Positions 16,896 to 26,143 are shown, counted from the stretch's first letter. The stretch: 64,000 nucleotides of DNA from Pseudoduganella albidiflava (GCF_004322755.1 NZ_CP036401.1:6200001-6264000); one strand, 5' to 3'. Notes: generated by a model from the letters alone, not told the origin. Program-made: numbers and translations.

Positions 16896-17662
16896 GGCGT
16901 CGCCTCCTGCCCATCCTGGTGGCGGCCGCCGGTTGTGCAGCCATGGTCGCCAGTGCCGCCAGTGCCGCCGACCTGCCCGCCCACCCCTTTGTTTCCACCA
17001 CCGGCAAGGCGCAGATATGGGTGGCGCCCGACATCGCCGCCCTGTATTTCGACACCGGCGCGCAGGATGGCAGCGCCGAACAGGCTGCAGCCTCGCTCGA
17101 TGAACTGTCCACCGCCATCGCCGCGCTGCTGGCCGAACATGGCGTGGCCGGGAACGATATCGACGGGTCGGAACTGGCGAAGAAAACCGTGGCCCTGTCG
17201 AAACCGGCGGCGGACGGCGGCACCAGCGCCTATCTGCTGACGCGCCACTACCGGGTGCAGGTGCGCGACCTGGGCCGCCTGCCCGGCCTGGTGGCGGCGC
17301 TGCTGGCACGCGACCACGTGGACAGCCTGAGCGCCTCGTTCGAACGCACCGACAAGGACAGCATCGACCGCGAGCTGATGGGCCAGGCGGCGGCCGATGC
17401 GCGCGCCAACGGCACCCTGCTGGCGGAAGCGTTCGGGCGCAAGCTGGGCCCGGCCGTGGCGATCGCGCGCGCGCCGCTGGACAAGATGGGCCAGGCCTTG
17501 CTGGAACCGCCGGGCGCAGGCAGGCCCACGCTGCCGGCGGCACAGGGCATCAAGGCGTATTCGGTGCCGCCGGCGATCCCGTTCGCGCAGTCGGTGACGG
17601 CGGTGTTCAAGCTCGGCGGCCCTTCCGCCGATACCGCGGCCGCCCGCAAATCGTCGCGCTGA
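16892..17662 (+). CDS. SIMPL domain-containing periplasmic protein
   Basis: About 256 aa from a GTG at 16892 that overlaps the M56 stop by 4 bp (GTGA). This start gives a compact signal peptide (RRRLLPILVAAAGCAAMVAS, cleavage near ASAA). An ATG at 16859 is also possible but adds an N-terminal stretch that breaks the signal peptide pattern. The mature part matches SIMPL/DUF541: STTGKAQIWVAPDIAALYFD at the start, LLTRHYRVQVRDLGRLPGLV, and DARANGTLLAEAFGRKLGPAV. SIMPL proteins are envelope proteins of uncertain function. The third gene of the BlaI operon, it is probably the regulated output. Confidence 0.85.
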   Translation: MRRRLLPILVAAAGCAAMVASAASAADLPAHPFVSTTGKAQIWVAPDIAALYFDTGAQDGSAEQAAASLDELSTAIAALLAEHGVAGNDIDGSELAKKTVALSKPAADGGTSAYLLTRHYRVQVRDLGRLPGLVAALLARDHVDSLSASFERTDKDSIDRELMGQAAADARANGTLLAEAFGRKLGPAVAIARAPLDKMGQALLEPPGAGRPTLPAAQGIKAYSVPPAIPFAQSVTAVFKLGGPSADTAAARKSSR

Positions 17663-17678
17663 CCAGGCGGGCCGGCGC

Positions 17679-19229
17679 TCAGTCCCGCGCCATCACCGCC
17701 AGCAGGCCGGCCACGTCCACGCCGCTGTCCTGCCGCAAGGTGCACCGCTCCAGTGCCAGTACGGCAAAACCATGGCGGGCGACGAGGCGCTGCAGATAGG
17801 CGGTGGCATGCGCATAGCGGCCGGACGGGCGCAGCGCGTAGCCGGCTTCTGCCTTGCGCTCTTCCTTGTGCTCTTCCTTGCTGCTGTCCAGCACCTCGAC
17901 CGAGAAGGCGAACCGGCCGCCGGCGCGCAATGCCTGCCGGGCGGCGCCGAACAGCGCATCCAGGTCGCCGATGTACACCAGCACGTCCGCCGCCGCCAGC
18001 ACGTCCCACTGCCGGTCGCTGTCCCGCAGGTAGGGTTCGATGCCGGCGCATGCCAGTTCATCGTAGACGCCCAGCTCCCCGGCCCGGGCCAGCATCGCGC
18101 GCGACAGGTCGACGCCGCCCAGGTGGCGCGCCAGGGGCCGCAGGTGCGGGCCGCACAGGCCGGTGCCGCAACCCAGGTCCAGCACATCGAAGCCGTTGCC
18201 GTTGCCTGCGCTGTCGGGCAGGTGCCGCTGCAACAGGCTCGCAAGCAGGGACGGCGTGCGGTAGCGCAGTTCTTCGACCAGGTGCCGGTCGAAACGCGGG
18301 GCATAGCCGTCGAACAGCGCGGCCACGTAGTCCGGCGGCGACGCTGGCGGCGCCGCGCCGGCACCCAGCGCGGCCAGCAGGTAGTCGACGGTGGCGGCGT
18401 CGGCACCCATCTTCCTGGCTTGCCGGTAAGCGATGATGGCGGCTTCGTTCCGGCCCAGCGCGCGCAGCGTGTTCGCCAGCCCGAGCTGTGCCCTAACGTA
18501 GCCGGGGCGGGCCGCCAGCGCATGGTGCCAGCTGTCCAGCGCCGCCTCGGGCTGGCCGGCATACAGCAGCAGGCCGCCACGCCCGCACCAGGCTTCCGCA
18601 TAGCCGGGGCGCAGTTGCAGCGCGCGGTCGAAGCCTTGCAGCGCCCCTTCGGTATCGCCGGTGGCCAGCAGCGAGACGGCGGCGCCGTTGACCGCTTCCG
18701 GGTAGGCCGGCCGGGCGGCCAGCGCCGCGGCGAAGCCGTCCAGCGCCGCATCGTGCCGGCCCAGTTCCTGCAATGCCAGCGCGCGGTTGCACAGCGCTTC
18801 CGGATAGCGCGGCGACAGTGCCAGCGCGGCCGCGTAGCCGTCCAGCGCTTCGTCCACGCGGCCGAGGCGGCGCAGCGCGTTGGCGCGGTTGCACAGCGCC
18901 AGCGGGTAGTCCGGCTGCAGCGCCAGCGCCCGCTCATAGCTGGCCAGCGCGTCGCCGTCGCACCCGGCATCCTGCTGTGCCGCGCCGAGGTTGCAATGGG
19001 CGATCGCGCGCGTGCCATCGAGCGCGATGGCGCGGCCGATCAGCTCCAGCGCCCGCTGCGCATCGCCGCGCTGGCGTGCCAGCACCCCGGTGAGGTGCAG
19101 CGCATCGAAGTTGGCCGGATCGTGTTGCAGGACATGCGCATACAGCGCCTCGGCGTCGGCGAATGCGCCACGCTGGTGATGCGCGACGGCTTGCCGCAGG
19201 AGGGAATCGGTCGTCATGGCGGTATTCAT
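17679..19229 (-). CDS. TPR repeat protein with class I SAM methyltransferase domain
   Basis: A 516-aa protein. Residues 10-290 are about eight TPR units (for example AIAHCNLGAAQQDAGCDGDA, YPEALCNRALALQELGRHDA). Residues 310-516 form a Rossmann methyltransferase, with motif I VLDLGCGTGLCGPHLRPLA and the acidic residue in GGVDLSRAML. The TPR part probably selects a protein or glycan acceptor; similar TPR-methyltransferase fusions are common in Proteobacteria but few have known substrates. Start at the ATG at 19229, with a second ATG four codons in; neither has a strong ribosome site. Monocistronic, convergent with the SIMPL gene and 16 bp from it. Confidence 0.85.
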   Translation of the reverse strand: MNTAMTTDSLLRQAVAHHQRGAFADAEALYAHVLQHDPANFDALHLTGVLARQRGDAQRALELIGRAIALDGTRAIAHCNLGAAQQDAGCDGDALASYERALALQPDYPLALCNRANALRRLGRVDEALDGYAAALALSPRYPEALCNRALALQELGRHDAALDGFAAALAARPAYPEAVNGAAVSLLATGDTEGALQGFDRALQLRPGYAEAWCGRGGLLLYAGQPEAALDSWHHALAARPGYVRAQLGLANTLRALGRNEAAIIAYRQARKMGADAATVDYLLAALGAGAAPPASPPDYVAALFDGYAPRFDRHLVEELRYRTPSLLASLLQRHLPDSAGNGNGFDVLDLGCGTGLCGPHLRPLARHLGGVDLSRAMLARAGELGVYDELACAGIEPYLRDSDRQWDVLAAADVLVYIGDLDALFGAARQALRAGGRFAFSVEVLDSSKEEHKEERKAEAGYALRPSGRYAHATAYLQRLVARHGFAVLALERCTLRQDSGVDVAGLLAVMARD

Positions 19230-19494
19230 GGCTGTATTAAAGCGGTCAACCTGACGCAGGTCAAACTCTTGTCACATTCAAACGGCAGAATACGCCTGCT
19301 TCTGTGGAGAGGGGCACACCTGGCGGAGCAACCCGCCACTACCGGCGCCGGCGGTCGGGAAATATACCGGCACCACATTCTTCTAGCCGCTCTTACAGCG
19401 GCCAGATGCAACGCGACAGCAGCGAGCAGACGATCGCGTTGCCATTCCAACCCGAACTCTGGCAGCATGGCGGCTCCCTAGCCGAGGAGCCGCC

Positions 19495-20088
19495 ATGAAT
19501 GCCGACCTGACCCTGCTGCTGGATGAACTCGAACGATTCGGTGCCGCCAACGATGGCGGCATCGCCCGCGGCGATCCGGCCAGCGCGCAGCGGATGCTGA
19601 ACATCACGCGCGATACCGGCGAATTCCTGGCCGTGCTGGTACGCGCCACGCGGGCCCGCGACATCCTGGAAATCGGCACGTCGAACGGCTACTCGACGCT
19701 GTGGCTGGCCGATGCGGCGGCCGCCGATGGCGGCAAGGTAACGACGGTCGAGCTGCAGGACACCAAGTACGCGATGGCGCAGGAAAACTTCGCGCGCGCC
19801 GGGCTGGCCGACCGGATCGATGCGCTGAACGCCGATGCGGGCGAAGTGCTGCGGGTGGCCGGCGATGCGGCCTATGACCTGGTATTCCTGGATTCGGACC
19901 GCACGCAATATGCCGGCTGGTGGCCCGAGATCCGCCGCGTGCTGCGCCCGCGCGGCCTGCTGGTGGTCGACAACGCGGTCTCGCATGCCGACGAGATGGC
20001 TTCCTTCGTCGACGCCGTGAAGGCCGACGGCTTCACGTGCAGCCTGGTCCCGGTCGGCAAGGGCGAATTCCTCGCTACGCGCGGGTGA
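19495..20088 (+). CDS. O-methyltransferase family 3 protein
   Basis: A 197-aa SAM-dependent methyltransferase. Motif I is ILEIGTSNGYSTLWLA, followed by VTTVELQDTKYAMAQENFAR (adenosine pocket) and YDLVFLDSDRTQYAGWWPEI with the metal-binding DSD. RPRGLLVVDNAVSHADEM is the family DN motif. The protein belongs to the COMT/caffeoyl-CoA type, which methylates catechols or similar hydroxyls with magnesium or calcium. AGGAG precedes the ATG at 19495. It stands alone; proximity to the gallate cluster could hint at an aromatic substrate, but there is no operon link. Confidence 0.88.
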   Translation: MNADLTLLLDELERFGAANDGGIARGDPASAQRMLNITRDTGEFLAVLVRATRARDILEIGTSNGYSTLWLADAAAADGGKVTTVELQDTKYAMAQENFARAGLADRIDALNADAGEVLRVAGDAAYDLVFLDSDRTQYAGWWPEIRRVLRPRGLLVVDNAVSHADEMASFVDAVKADGFTCSLVPVGKGEFLATRG

Positions 20089-20114
20089 CACAAGCCACGG
20101 GAAGAAGCCAGAGG

Positions 20115-20240
20115 AATTGCCGAGCTCGTGTCAGGGGGTCAGGCACCCTGACACGAGCTCGGCAATTGAAAGAGTGATCCCTTGCAAGGGATCACCGCAT
20201 TGCAGGCGCGGTGCGGTGCACCACGAATTCCCTGCAATGC
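20115..20240. repeat. three successive hairpins and palindromes before galC
   Basis: A perfect 22-bp inverted repeat has arms 20115-20136 and 20146-20167 with a 9-nt loop (GGTCAGGCA). It is followed by a perfect 22-bp palindrome at 20174-20195 and a 10-bp inverted repeat (GCATTGCAGG at 20197, its complement at 20231). They lie between convergent genes, so a termination or repeat-element role is likely. No T-run follows the first stem. Confidence 0.8.
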
Positions 20241-20252
20241 CGTGATACGGGC

Positions 20253-20951
20253 TCAGTCGATGTACGTCAGCCCCGCGGCGGCCAGCGGCTCGCGCATCCG
20301 GTACATATCGAGCCCCAGCACGCCGCTGGCCAGCTTGGCGCGCTTCTCGCCTTCCAGGTCTTCGCGCCTTTGCGCCACGTCCGCCACGCGCGCGGCATCG
20401 GCGGCCGGCACGACGACCACGCCGTCTTCATCGGCCACGATCACGTCGCCCGGATTGACCAGCGCGCCGGCGCACAGCACGGGGATGTTGACGGAGCCCA
20501 GCGTGGACTTGATGCAGCCCTTGGCGCTGATGCACTTGCTCCACACGGGGAAGCCCATCTCGCGCAGGAATTTCACGTCGCGCACGCCAGCGTCGATCAC
20601 CAGCCCCTTCGCGCCGCGCGCCTGGAAACTGGTGGCCAGCAGGTCGCCGAAGTAGCCGTCCGTGCAATCGGCCGTGATGGCGGCCACCACGATGTCGCCC
20701 GGCTGGATCTGTTCCGCGACGACGTGCATCATCCAGTTGTCGCCCGGGTGCAGCAGCACGGTGACGGCGGTACCGGTGGCTTCGGCGCCCTGCCAGATGG
20801 GGCGCATATAGGGTTTCAGCAGGCCGACGCGGCCCATCGCCTCGTGCACCGTGGCGCTGCCGAATGTCGCCAGTTGGGCGACGGCGGCCGGGTCGGCCCG
20901 TTCGATAGTGCGCTTGACGATGCCGAGCTGGTTGATCAGGGGAGCGGTCAT
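20253..20951 (-). CDS. galC: 4-carboxy-4-hydroxy-2-oxoadipate aldolase (RraA-like)
   Basis: A 232-aa enzyme that splits 4-carboxy-4-hydroxy-2-oxoadipate into pyruvate and oxaloacetate, the last step of gallate and protocatechuate 4,5-cleavage. It also usually decarboxylates oxaloacetate. The RraA-fold motifs are clear: [62 protein letters not shown] (active site Gly/Asp), and [14 protein letters not shown] [18 protein letters not shown] with the metal-binding Asp. The stop lies at the end of a three-gene unit, 1 bp after the hydratase gene. Homologues are LigK and GalC. Confidence 0.93.
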   Translation of the reverse strand: MTAPLINQLGIVKRTIERADPAAVAQLATFGSATVHEAMGRVGLLKPYMRPIWQGAEATGTAVTVLLHPGDNWMMHVVAEQIQPGDIVVAAITADCTDGYFGDLLATSFQARGAKGLVIDAGVRDVKFLREMGFPVWSKCISAKGCIKSTLGSVNIPVLCAGALVNPGDVIVADEDGVVVVPAADAARVADVAQRREDLEGEKRAKLASGVLGLDMYRMREPLAAAGLTYID

Positions 20952-20952
20952 G

Positions 20953-21990
20953 TCATTGTCCTTTCGCGTTTAGTTGCGCATCCAGGCGCGGGAATACGCG
21001 GCGCGCATTGCCTTCGAAGATCGCGAAGCGCTCCTCGTCGGTGAGATTGGCGGCCTGGATGTAGCGTTTCGTGTCGTCGTAGTAGTTGCCGGTTTCCGGG
21101 TCGATGCCGCGCACGGCGCCGATCATCTCGGAAGCGAACAGCACGTTCTTCGCCGGGATCACCTTCGTCAGCAGGTCGATGCCCGGCTGGTGATAGACGC
21201 AGGTGTCGAAGAAGATATTGTTCAGCAGGTGTTCGGCCAGCGGGGGCTTCTTCATTTCCTGCGCCAGGCCGCGGAAACGGCCCCAGTGGTACGGCACCGC
21301 GCCGCCGCCATGCGGGATCAGGAACCGCAAGGTCGGGAAATCCTTGAACAGGTCGCTCGTCAGGCATTGCATGAAGGCGGTAGTATCGGCGTTCAGGTAA
21401 TGCGCGCCCGTGGTGTGGAAGCACGCATTGCAGCTGGTGGAGACGTGGATCATCGCCGGGATGTCGTACTCCACCATCTTTTCATAGATGGGGTACCAGT
21501 GGCGGTCGGACAGCGGCGGCGCAGTCCAGTGCCCGCCGGACGGATCGGGGTTCAGGTTCAGGCCGACGGCACCGTACTCCTTCACGCATTTCTCCAGCTC
21601 GGGAATGCAGCTGGCCGGATCCACGCCGGGCGACTGCGGCAGCATTGCCGCCGTCGCGAAATGGTCCGGGAACAGTTGCGCCACGCGCGCACACAGTTCG
21701 TTGCAGATCGCCGCCCAGGTGGCGCTGGTGTTGAAGTCGCCGATATGGTGCGCCATGAAGCTGGCGCGCGGCGAGAAGATCGTCAAGTCCGAGCCCCGTT
21801 CCTTCATCAGGCGCAGCTGGTTGGCTTCGATCGTGTCGCGCAGCTCGTCGTCGGAGATCTTCAGGTCGGACACGCGCGGGCCCAGCTCCGGCGTGTTCAG
21901 GTTGGCGACCTGCCGGTTGCGCCATTCCTCCAGCGCCCTGGGCGCCGTGGTGTAGTGGCCATGGCAGTCGATGATCAGTGGCTTTTTCAT
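20953..21990 (-). CDS. ligJ: 4-oxalomesaconate hydratase, LigJ type
   Basis: A 345-aa amidohydrolase-superfamily enzyme that adds water to 4-oxalomesaconate to give 4-carboxy-4-hydroxy-2-oxoadipate. The N-terminal metal motif [20 protein letters not shown] is characteristic of LigJ from Sphingobium. Other family blocks are [40 protein letters not shown] and [20 protein letters not shown] (zinc ligands and substrate contacts). This is not the PIG-L-type GalB used by Pseudomonas putida. The gene is the middle of galD-ligJ-galC, with 13 bp and 1 bp to its neighbours. Confidence 0.93.
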   Translation of the reverse strand: MKKPLIIDCHGHYTTAPRALEEWRNRQVANLNTPELGPRVSDLKISDDELRDTIEANQLRLMKERGSDLTIFSPRASFMAHHIGDFNTSATWAAICNELCARVAQLFPDHFATAAMLPQSPGVDPASCIPELEKCVKEYGAVGLNLNPDPSGGHWTAPPLSDRHWYPIYEKMVEYDIPAMIHVSTSCNACFHTTGAHYLNADTTAFMQCLTSDLFKDFPTLRFLIPHGGGAVPYHWGRFRGLAQEMKKPPLAEHLLNNIFFDTCVYHQPGIDLLTKVIPAKNVLFASEMIGAVRGIDPETGNYYDDTKRYIQAANLTDEERFAIFEGNARRVFPRLDAQLNAKGQ

Positions 21991-22003
21991 CTAATTCGTA
22001 TCC

Positions 22004-23119
22004 TTAACAAGGTATCAAGACTTCGCCGCGCATGATGGGGCGGGCGGTGCGCAGCAGTGCCGCGCGGGTGACCTGCTGGCCGTCGACATCCAGTTCGACG
22101 GAAAACTCGCCGGTCGGATGTTCGACCGATACCGCCTTCGTGCGGCCGGCCGGCACGCTCGCGATGCCCTGCGTGATCGCGCCGTCCAGCACGCAGGCCG
22201 TGGCAACGGTGACCGCTGCCAGCACGCCGATGGAGTCGTGGCAGACGTGCGGAATGAAGCAGCGCGTGGCGATCGTGCCACCCGCCGCGGGGGGAGCCAC
22301 GAGGCACATCTTCGGGTAGTTCTTCGCCTTCACGTCGCCCAGGCCCATCAGCGGGCCGCAAGCCAGGCGCAGCGCCTCGAGCTTGTCCTTCAGCGCCGCG
22401 TGGCCGTTCAGGTACGCCGCGCTTTCGTCGCCGGCGATGCCGAAATCGGCGGCGCGCACCAGCACCATCGGCATGCCGTTGTCGATCAGCGTTGCCGCGA
22501 CGGTGCCGAGGCCGGGCACGGCAACGTGGTCGAGCGCGCGGCCGCTCGGCAGCAGCGCCGGGCATACCGAACCGGCCGTGTCGAGGAACTCGATGCTGAC
22601 GGGCGCTGCGCCGCCGGGCACGCCGTCGATGCGCGTGGTGCCCGTGTACTGCAGGCGTCCTGCCGGCGTGGGCACCGTAACGTCGCATTGCATGCCGGTG
22701 TTCAGGGTGAGGATGCGCGCCGTCGTCGTGCCATCGCCGATGGGCAGCAGGCCCCGTTCCAGCGCGAACGGCAGCACGGCGGCCAGCATGTTGCCGCAAT
22801 TGGGCGTCACGTCCACCGTGTCGCTGTCCGGCTGCAGCTGGGCGAACAGGAAGTCGAGGTCAACGCCCGGCGTGGTACTGCGGCGCACGATGCCGACCTT
22901 GCTGGTCAGCGGATGCGCGCCGCCCAGGCCGTCGATCTGGCGCGGATCGGGCGAGCCCAGGGCGGCCAGCAGCACCTTGTCGCGCTGTGCCGGATCGGCC
23001 GGCAGGTCGGCCTCGACGAAGAACGGGCCGCGCGAGGTGCCGCCCCGCATCAGCATGCAGGGCACGGCGCGCAGGTCGGAGGGAGCATATTCCATGGCAC
23101 GGTTGACGTGAGTTGACAT
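22004..23119 (-). CDS. galD: 4-oxalomesaconate tautomerase (PrpF family)
   Basis: A 371-aa isomerase of the PrpF/DapF-like fold that converts the initial gallate ring-cleavage product (4-oxalomesaconate keto form) to the form used by the hydratase. Diagnostic blocks are PCMLMRGGTSRGPFFVEADL at the start, SPDPRQIDGLGGAHPLTSKV, VTPNCGNMLAAVLPFALE with the catalytic cysteine, and CHDSIGVLAAVTVATACVL with the second. The ATG at 23119 is used; one at 23095 (MEYAPSDLRA) is equally plausible, as neither has a good ribosome site. First gene of the catabolic unit, divergent from the LysR-type gene with a 95-bp shared promoter region. Confidence 0.92.
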   Translation of the reverse strand: MSTHVNRAMEYAPSDLRAVPCMLMRGGTSRGPFFVEADLPADPAQRDKVLLAALGSPDPRQIDGLGGAHPLTSKVGIVRRSTTPGVDLDFLFAQLQPDSDTVDVTPNCGNMLAAVLPFALERGLLPIGDGTTTARILTLNTGMQCDVTVPTPAGRLQYTGTTRIDGVPGGAAPVSIEFLDTAGSVCPALLPSGRALDHVAVPGLGTVAATLIDNGMPMVLVRAADFGIAGDESAAYLNGHAALKDKLEALRLACGPLMGLGDVKAKNYPKMCLVAPPAAGGTIATRCFIPHVCHDSIGVLAAVTVATACVLDGAITQGIASVPAGRTKAVSVEHPTGEFSVELDVDGQQVTRAALLRTARPIMRGEVLIPC

Positions 23120-23214
23120 GCCGGCCAGTATCCGTGGCGGCGCCTGCCGCGTGGTTGCGTTGTGCCCGGCGTTTTGTTCTAATTCCCTTATCGCCCCTCT
23201 TCCGGTCCGCATCG

Positions 23215-24480
23215 ATGTCTTTGGTCAGCCTGCGTCACCTGCATGCCTTTTCCGTGGTTGCCGCCACCGGCGGCATTCGCCGCTCTTCCGATGCGCTGTT
23301 CCGTGCCTCGTCGGCGGTAGCACGCTCCGTGACAGCGCTGGAGGCCAGCCTCGGCGTGCTGCTGTTCGAGCGCAAGGGTCGGGGCATGCTGCTGACGGCG
23401 GCCGGCCAGCTGGCGAAACTGCGCGCCGACCGCATCGAGGCCGAATTGCGCGACGTGCGCGACGACGCCGTGCGCCTGCGCGAAAAATGGCTGGAAAAGG
23501 CCGTGGACCGGAGCCCCGCCAGCAATGATCGAGGAAAATTCAGCGGCAATGTCGGCGGCATCGAGGCGCTGCTGAATGAACGCCGGCTGCAGGCCGCCGT
23601 GCTGCTGGCCGAAGTGCACCACATGCCCACGGTGGCGCACACGGTGGGCACCTCGCAATCGGCCGTCAGCCAGGCCATCGCGCGGCTGGAAGACATGCTG
23701 GGCCAGCCGCTGTTCCTGCGCACCGCGCACGGCATGGTGCCCACCGACGCGGGCCGGCGCTGGGTGGAACGGTTCGAACGCGTGCTGGCCGAGCTGCGGC
23801 ACATCCCGGAAGACATCGCCGCGCTGGCCGGCGTGGTGGAAGGCGTGGTCACCGTGGGCGCCTTGCCGCTGGCGCGTTCGCAACTGCTGCCGGGCGCGAT
23901 CGCGGCCGTGCTGCAAAAGCATCCGCGGCTGCGCATCCGCTCGCTGGAAAGCCCGTACGAGGAATTGACGGCCGGGCTGCTGTCCGGCCGCGTCGACTTC
24001 ATCGTCGGTGCGCTGCGCCAGGGTGCCGGCGACGCGTTCGAGGACCGCGTGCTGATCGAAGACCGCGTGGCCCTGATCGCCCGGCGCGGCCATCCGCTGG
24101 CCGCGCCGAACGGTGCACGCCACGTTACCGATGCCGAGCTGGCCGGCTACCCGTGGGTACTGTCGCGCGCTGGCACGCCGCTGCGCGAATCGCTGGAAGC
24201 GTTTTTCCGCGGCCGCGGCGTGTCCCCGCCGGTGCCGGCGGTGGAAACGGGCGACCTGGCGCTGCTGCGCGGCCTGCTGGTGGAAAGCGACATGCTGACA
24301 GTCCTGTCGGCCCACCAGCTGCACCATGAAATCGCCACCGACCAGCTGGCGGTGCTGCCCTACGACATGGCCGGACTCGAACGCCGCATCGGCCTGATCA
24401 CCCGGCGCGGCGCCCACCTGTCGCCCGGCGCCAACGCACTGCTGGCCGAGATCGACGCCTGCGCCGCCCGCTGGCGCTGA
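23215..24480 (+). CDS. galR: LysR-type regulator with two N-terminal HTH domains
   Basis: A 421-aa protein, about 110 residues longer than ordinary LysR members. Residues 5-65 are one LysR-like helix-turn-helix (LRHLHAFSVVAATGGIRRSS, ending LFERKGRGMLLTAAGQ). Residues 119-180 are a second (LQAAVLLAEVHHMPTVAHTV, ending LFLRTAHGMVPTDAGRRW). Residues 200-415 are the co-inducer-binding domain. It is divergent from galD-ligJ-galC and precedes the transporter and galA, so it most likely activates the gallate genes with gallate or a ring-cleavage product as inducer. The duplication may let one dimer contact extended operator DNA. The symbol reflects position, not proven orthology. Confidence 0.85.
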   Translation: MSLVSLRHLHAFSVVAATGGIRRSSDALFRASSAVARSVTALEASLGVLLFERKGRGMLLTAAGQLAKLRADRIEAELRDVRDDAVRLREKWLEKAVDRSPASNDRGKFSGNVGGIEALLNERRLQAAVLLAEVHHMPTVAHTVGTSQSAVSQAIARLEDMLGQPLFLRTAHGMVPTDAGRRWVERFERVLAELRHIPEDIAALAGVVEGVVTVGALPLARSQLLPGAIAAVLQKHPRLRIRSLESPYEELTAGLLSGRVDFIVGALRQGAGDAFEDRVLIEDRVALIARRGHPLAAPNGARHVTDAELAGYPWVLSRAGTPLRESLEAFFRGRGVSPPVPAVETGDLALLRGLLVESDMLTVLSAHQLHHEIATDQLAVLPYDMAGLERRIGLITRRGAHLSPGANALLAEIDACAARWR

Positions 24481-24596
24481 CGCTTCCCCCGCGCTTTACA
24501 TTCCTTTACCTCCGCCCAAAGCCGATAAGCAGATTGCAACGCTGCGGCAGGTAATGGCAATACTCCCCGGAACGCCAAAACGTACACTTGCCTTGC

Positions 24597-24628
24597 GGTG
24601 ATGCCTGATATTCAAGGATGGCATTACC
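24597..24628 (+). promoter_or_regulatory. possible LysR binding dyad upstream of galT
   Basis: Arms GGTGATGCC (24597) and GGCATTACC (24620) form a 9-bp inverted repeat with one mismatch and a 14-bp AT-rich spacer. The site lies 65 bp before the transporter start, within the 212-bp gap after the LysR gene. Assignment to the LysR-type regulator is inference. Confidence 0.4.
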
Positions 24629-24692
24629 GGGCAGGTCCGCGCCGCCACACGCGCTGCCCGACCAAAACAGGTGTTTACCAATTGGAGACTTA

Positions 24693-26024
24693 ATGAATAC
24701 CGTACAATCGCTCGACGTCCGGGCCACCATCAACGGCCGCCCCATGAGCGGCTACCAGTGGCTGCTGCTGGTGCTGTGCTTCCTCATCGTGGCGACCGAT
24801 GGCATGGACGTGGCCATCATGGGCTTCCTGGCGCCCGCCATCACCAAGGAATGGGGTATTTCCAAAGCGGCGTTCGGCGTGGTGATGAGCGCCGCGCCCA
24901 TCGGCCTGGCCATCGGCGCGCTGCTGGTCGGCCCGCTGTCCGACCGCTACGGCCGCAAGAAACTGCTGATGTCGGCGATTTTCTGCTTCGGCCTGTTCAG
25001 TCTGCTGTGCGGCTTCGCGACCGATGTGATCAGCTTATCGGTACTGCGCTTCCTCACCGGCCTGGGCCTGGGCGCGGCGATGCCGACGACGACCACGCTG
25101 CTGTCCGAATACCTGCCCGAGAAATCGCGCAGTACGCTGCTGGCGGTGATGTTCACCGGCTTCAACCTGGGTTCCGCGCTGGTGGGCTTCGGCGCCGCCG
25201 CGATCCTGCCCGACCATGGCTGGCGCACGGTGCTGATGGTGGGCGGCGCGATTCCGCTGGCCTGCCTGCCGTTCTACCTGTGGCTGGTGCCGGAATCGAC
25301 GCAGTTCCTCGTGACGAGGAAGTTCCCCGCCGAACGCATCGCCCGCACGCTGCGCCGTGTCTGCGGCGGCGATATCCCGCAAGCCGAAACCTACACGAAC
25401 AGCGAGCAGGCCGTGAAGGAAGCGGCACCGGCCAAGGCGCTGCTGTCCGGCCAGTTCCGGAAAACCACGCTGTCGCTGTGGGCCACCTACTTCATGGGCC
25501 TGCTGGTGATCTACCTGCTGAGCGGCTGGCTGCCGACCCTGATCAAGGATGCCGGCCTGCCGATCGAGCGCGCCGCCAACATCACCGCGCTGTTCCAGCT
25601 GGGCGGCACCGTGGGCGCGCTGTTCGTCGGCTACTTCATGGACCGCTGGGTGCCCAACAAGGTGATCGCCACCGCCTACATCGGCGGCGCCGCTTTCATC
25701 CTGATGCTGGCATCGTCCAGCGTGGAATCGTCGCTGTTCGCGGTACTGGTGCTGCTGGCCGGCTTCTGCATGAGCGGCGCCCAGACCGGCATGAACGCCT
25801 TCGCGCCGTCCTGCTATCCGACCGCGGTGCGCGCCACCGGCGTCAGCTGGATGCTGGGCATCGGCCGCTTCGGCAGCATCTCCGGCTCCTTCCTGGGCGG
25901 CATGCTGCTGACGATGGGCTGGGGCTTCTCGGCCGTCATTGCGATCCTGGCGATTCCGGCCACGCTGGCCGCCATCGCGATCATCGCCGCCACGCTGGGC
26001 AAGCAACGCCAGGTACTTGCCTGA
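24693..26024 (+). CDS. galT: MFS aromatic acid transporter, AAHS family
   Basis: A 443-aa inner-membrane protein with 12 predicted membrane segments. The aromatic acid:H+ symporter (PcaK, BenK, GalT) motifs are present: the TM1 DGMDVAIMGFLAPAI, the loop GPLSDRYGRKKLLMSAIFCF, and PESTQFLVTRK after TM6. It would import gallate with protons. The ATG at 24693 follows GGAGACTTA. It lies downstream of the LysR gene and directly before galA, with a run of short tandem repeats in the gap. The symbol is used by analogy with Pseudomonas putida. Confidence 0.88.
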   Translation: MNTVQSLDVRATINGRPMSGYQWLLLVLCFLIVATDGMDVAIMGFLAPAITKEWGISKAAFGVVMSAAPIGLAIGALLVGPLSDRYGRKKLLMSAIFCFGLFSLLCGFATDVISLSVLRFLTGLGLGAAMPTTTTLLSEYLPEKSRSTLLAVMFTGFNLGSALVGFGAAAILPDHGWRTVLMVGGAIPLACLPFYLWLVPESTQFLVTRKFPAERIARTLRRVCGGDIPQAETYTNSEQAVKEAAPAKALLSGQFRKTTLSLWATYFMGLLVIYLLSGWLPTLIKDAGLPIERAANITALFQLGGTVGALFVGYFMDRWVPNKVIATAYIGGAAFILMLASSSVESSLFAVLVLLAGFCMSGAQTGMNAFAPSCYPTAVRATGVSWMLGIGRFGSISGSFLGGMLLTMGWGFSAVIAILAIPATLAAIAIIAATLGKQRQVLA

Positions 26025-26087
26025 CCTTATTTGCTGACCTTATTTGCTGACCTCATTTGCCGGACCTTGCTTGCCGGACCTTGCTTG
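26020..26087 (+). repeat. 13-14 bp tandem repeats between galT and galA
   Basis: Five units in a row: three of GCTGACCTTATTT type, then two identical GCCGGACCTTGCTT. The first unit overlaps the galT stop codon. The array ends 56 bp before the galA ATG. Confidence 0.85.
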
Positions 26088-26143
26088 CATCACCTGAATG
26101 ACCTGCCCCTCGTGGCCTGAACCACTGCAACGGAATAGACATC

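Noticed and set aside
23113..23214. longer N-terminus of the double-HTH LysR protein
   Set aside because: The extra codons overlap the divergent galD start and promoter and lack a ribosome site; the ATG at 23215 begins right at the first HTH.
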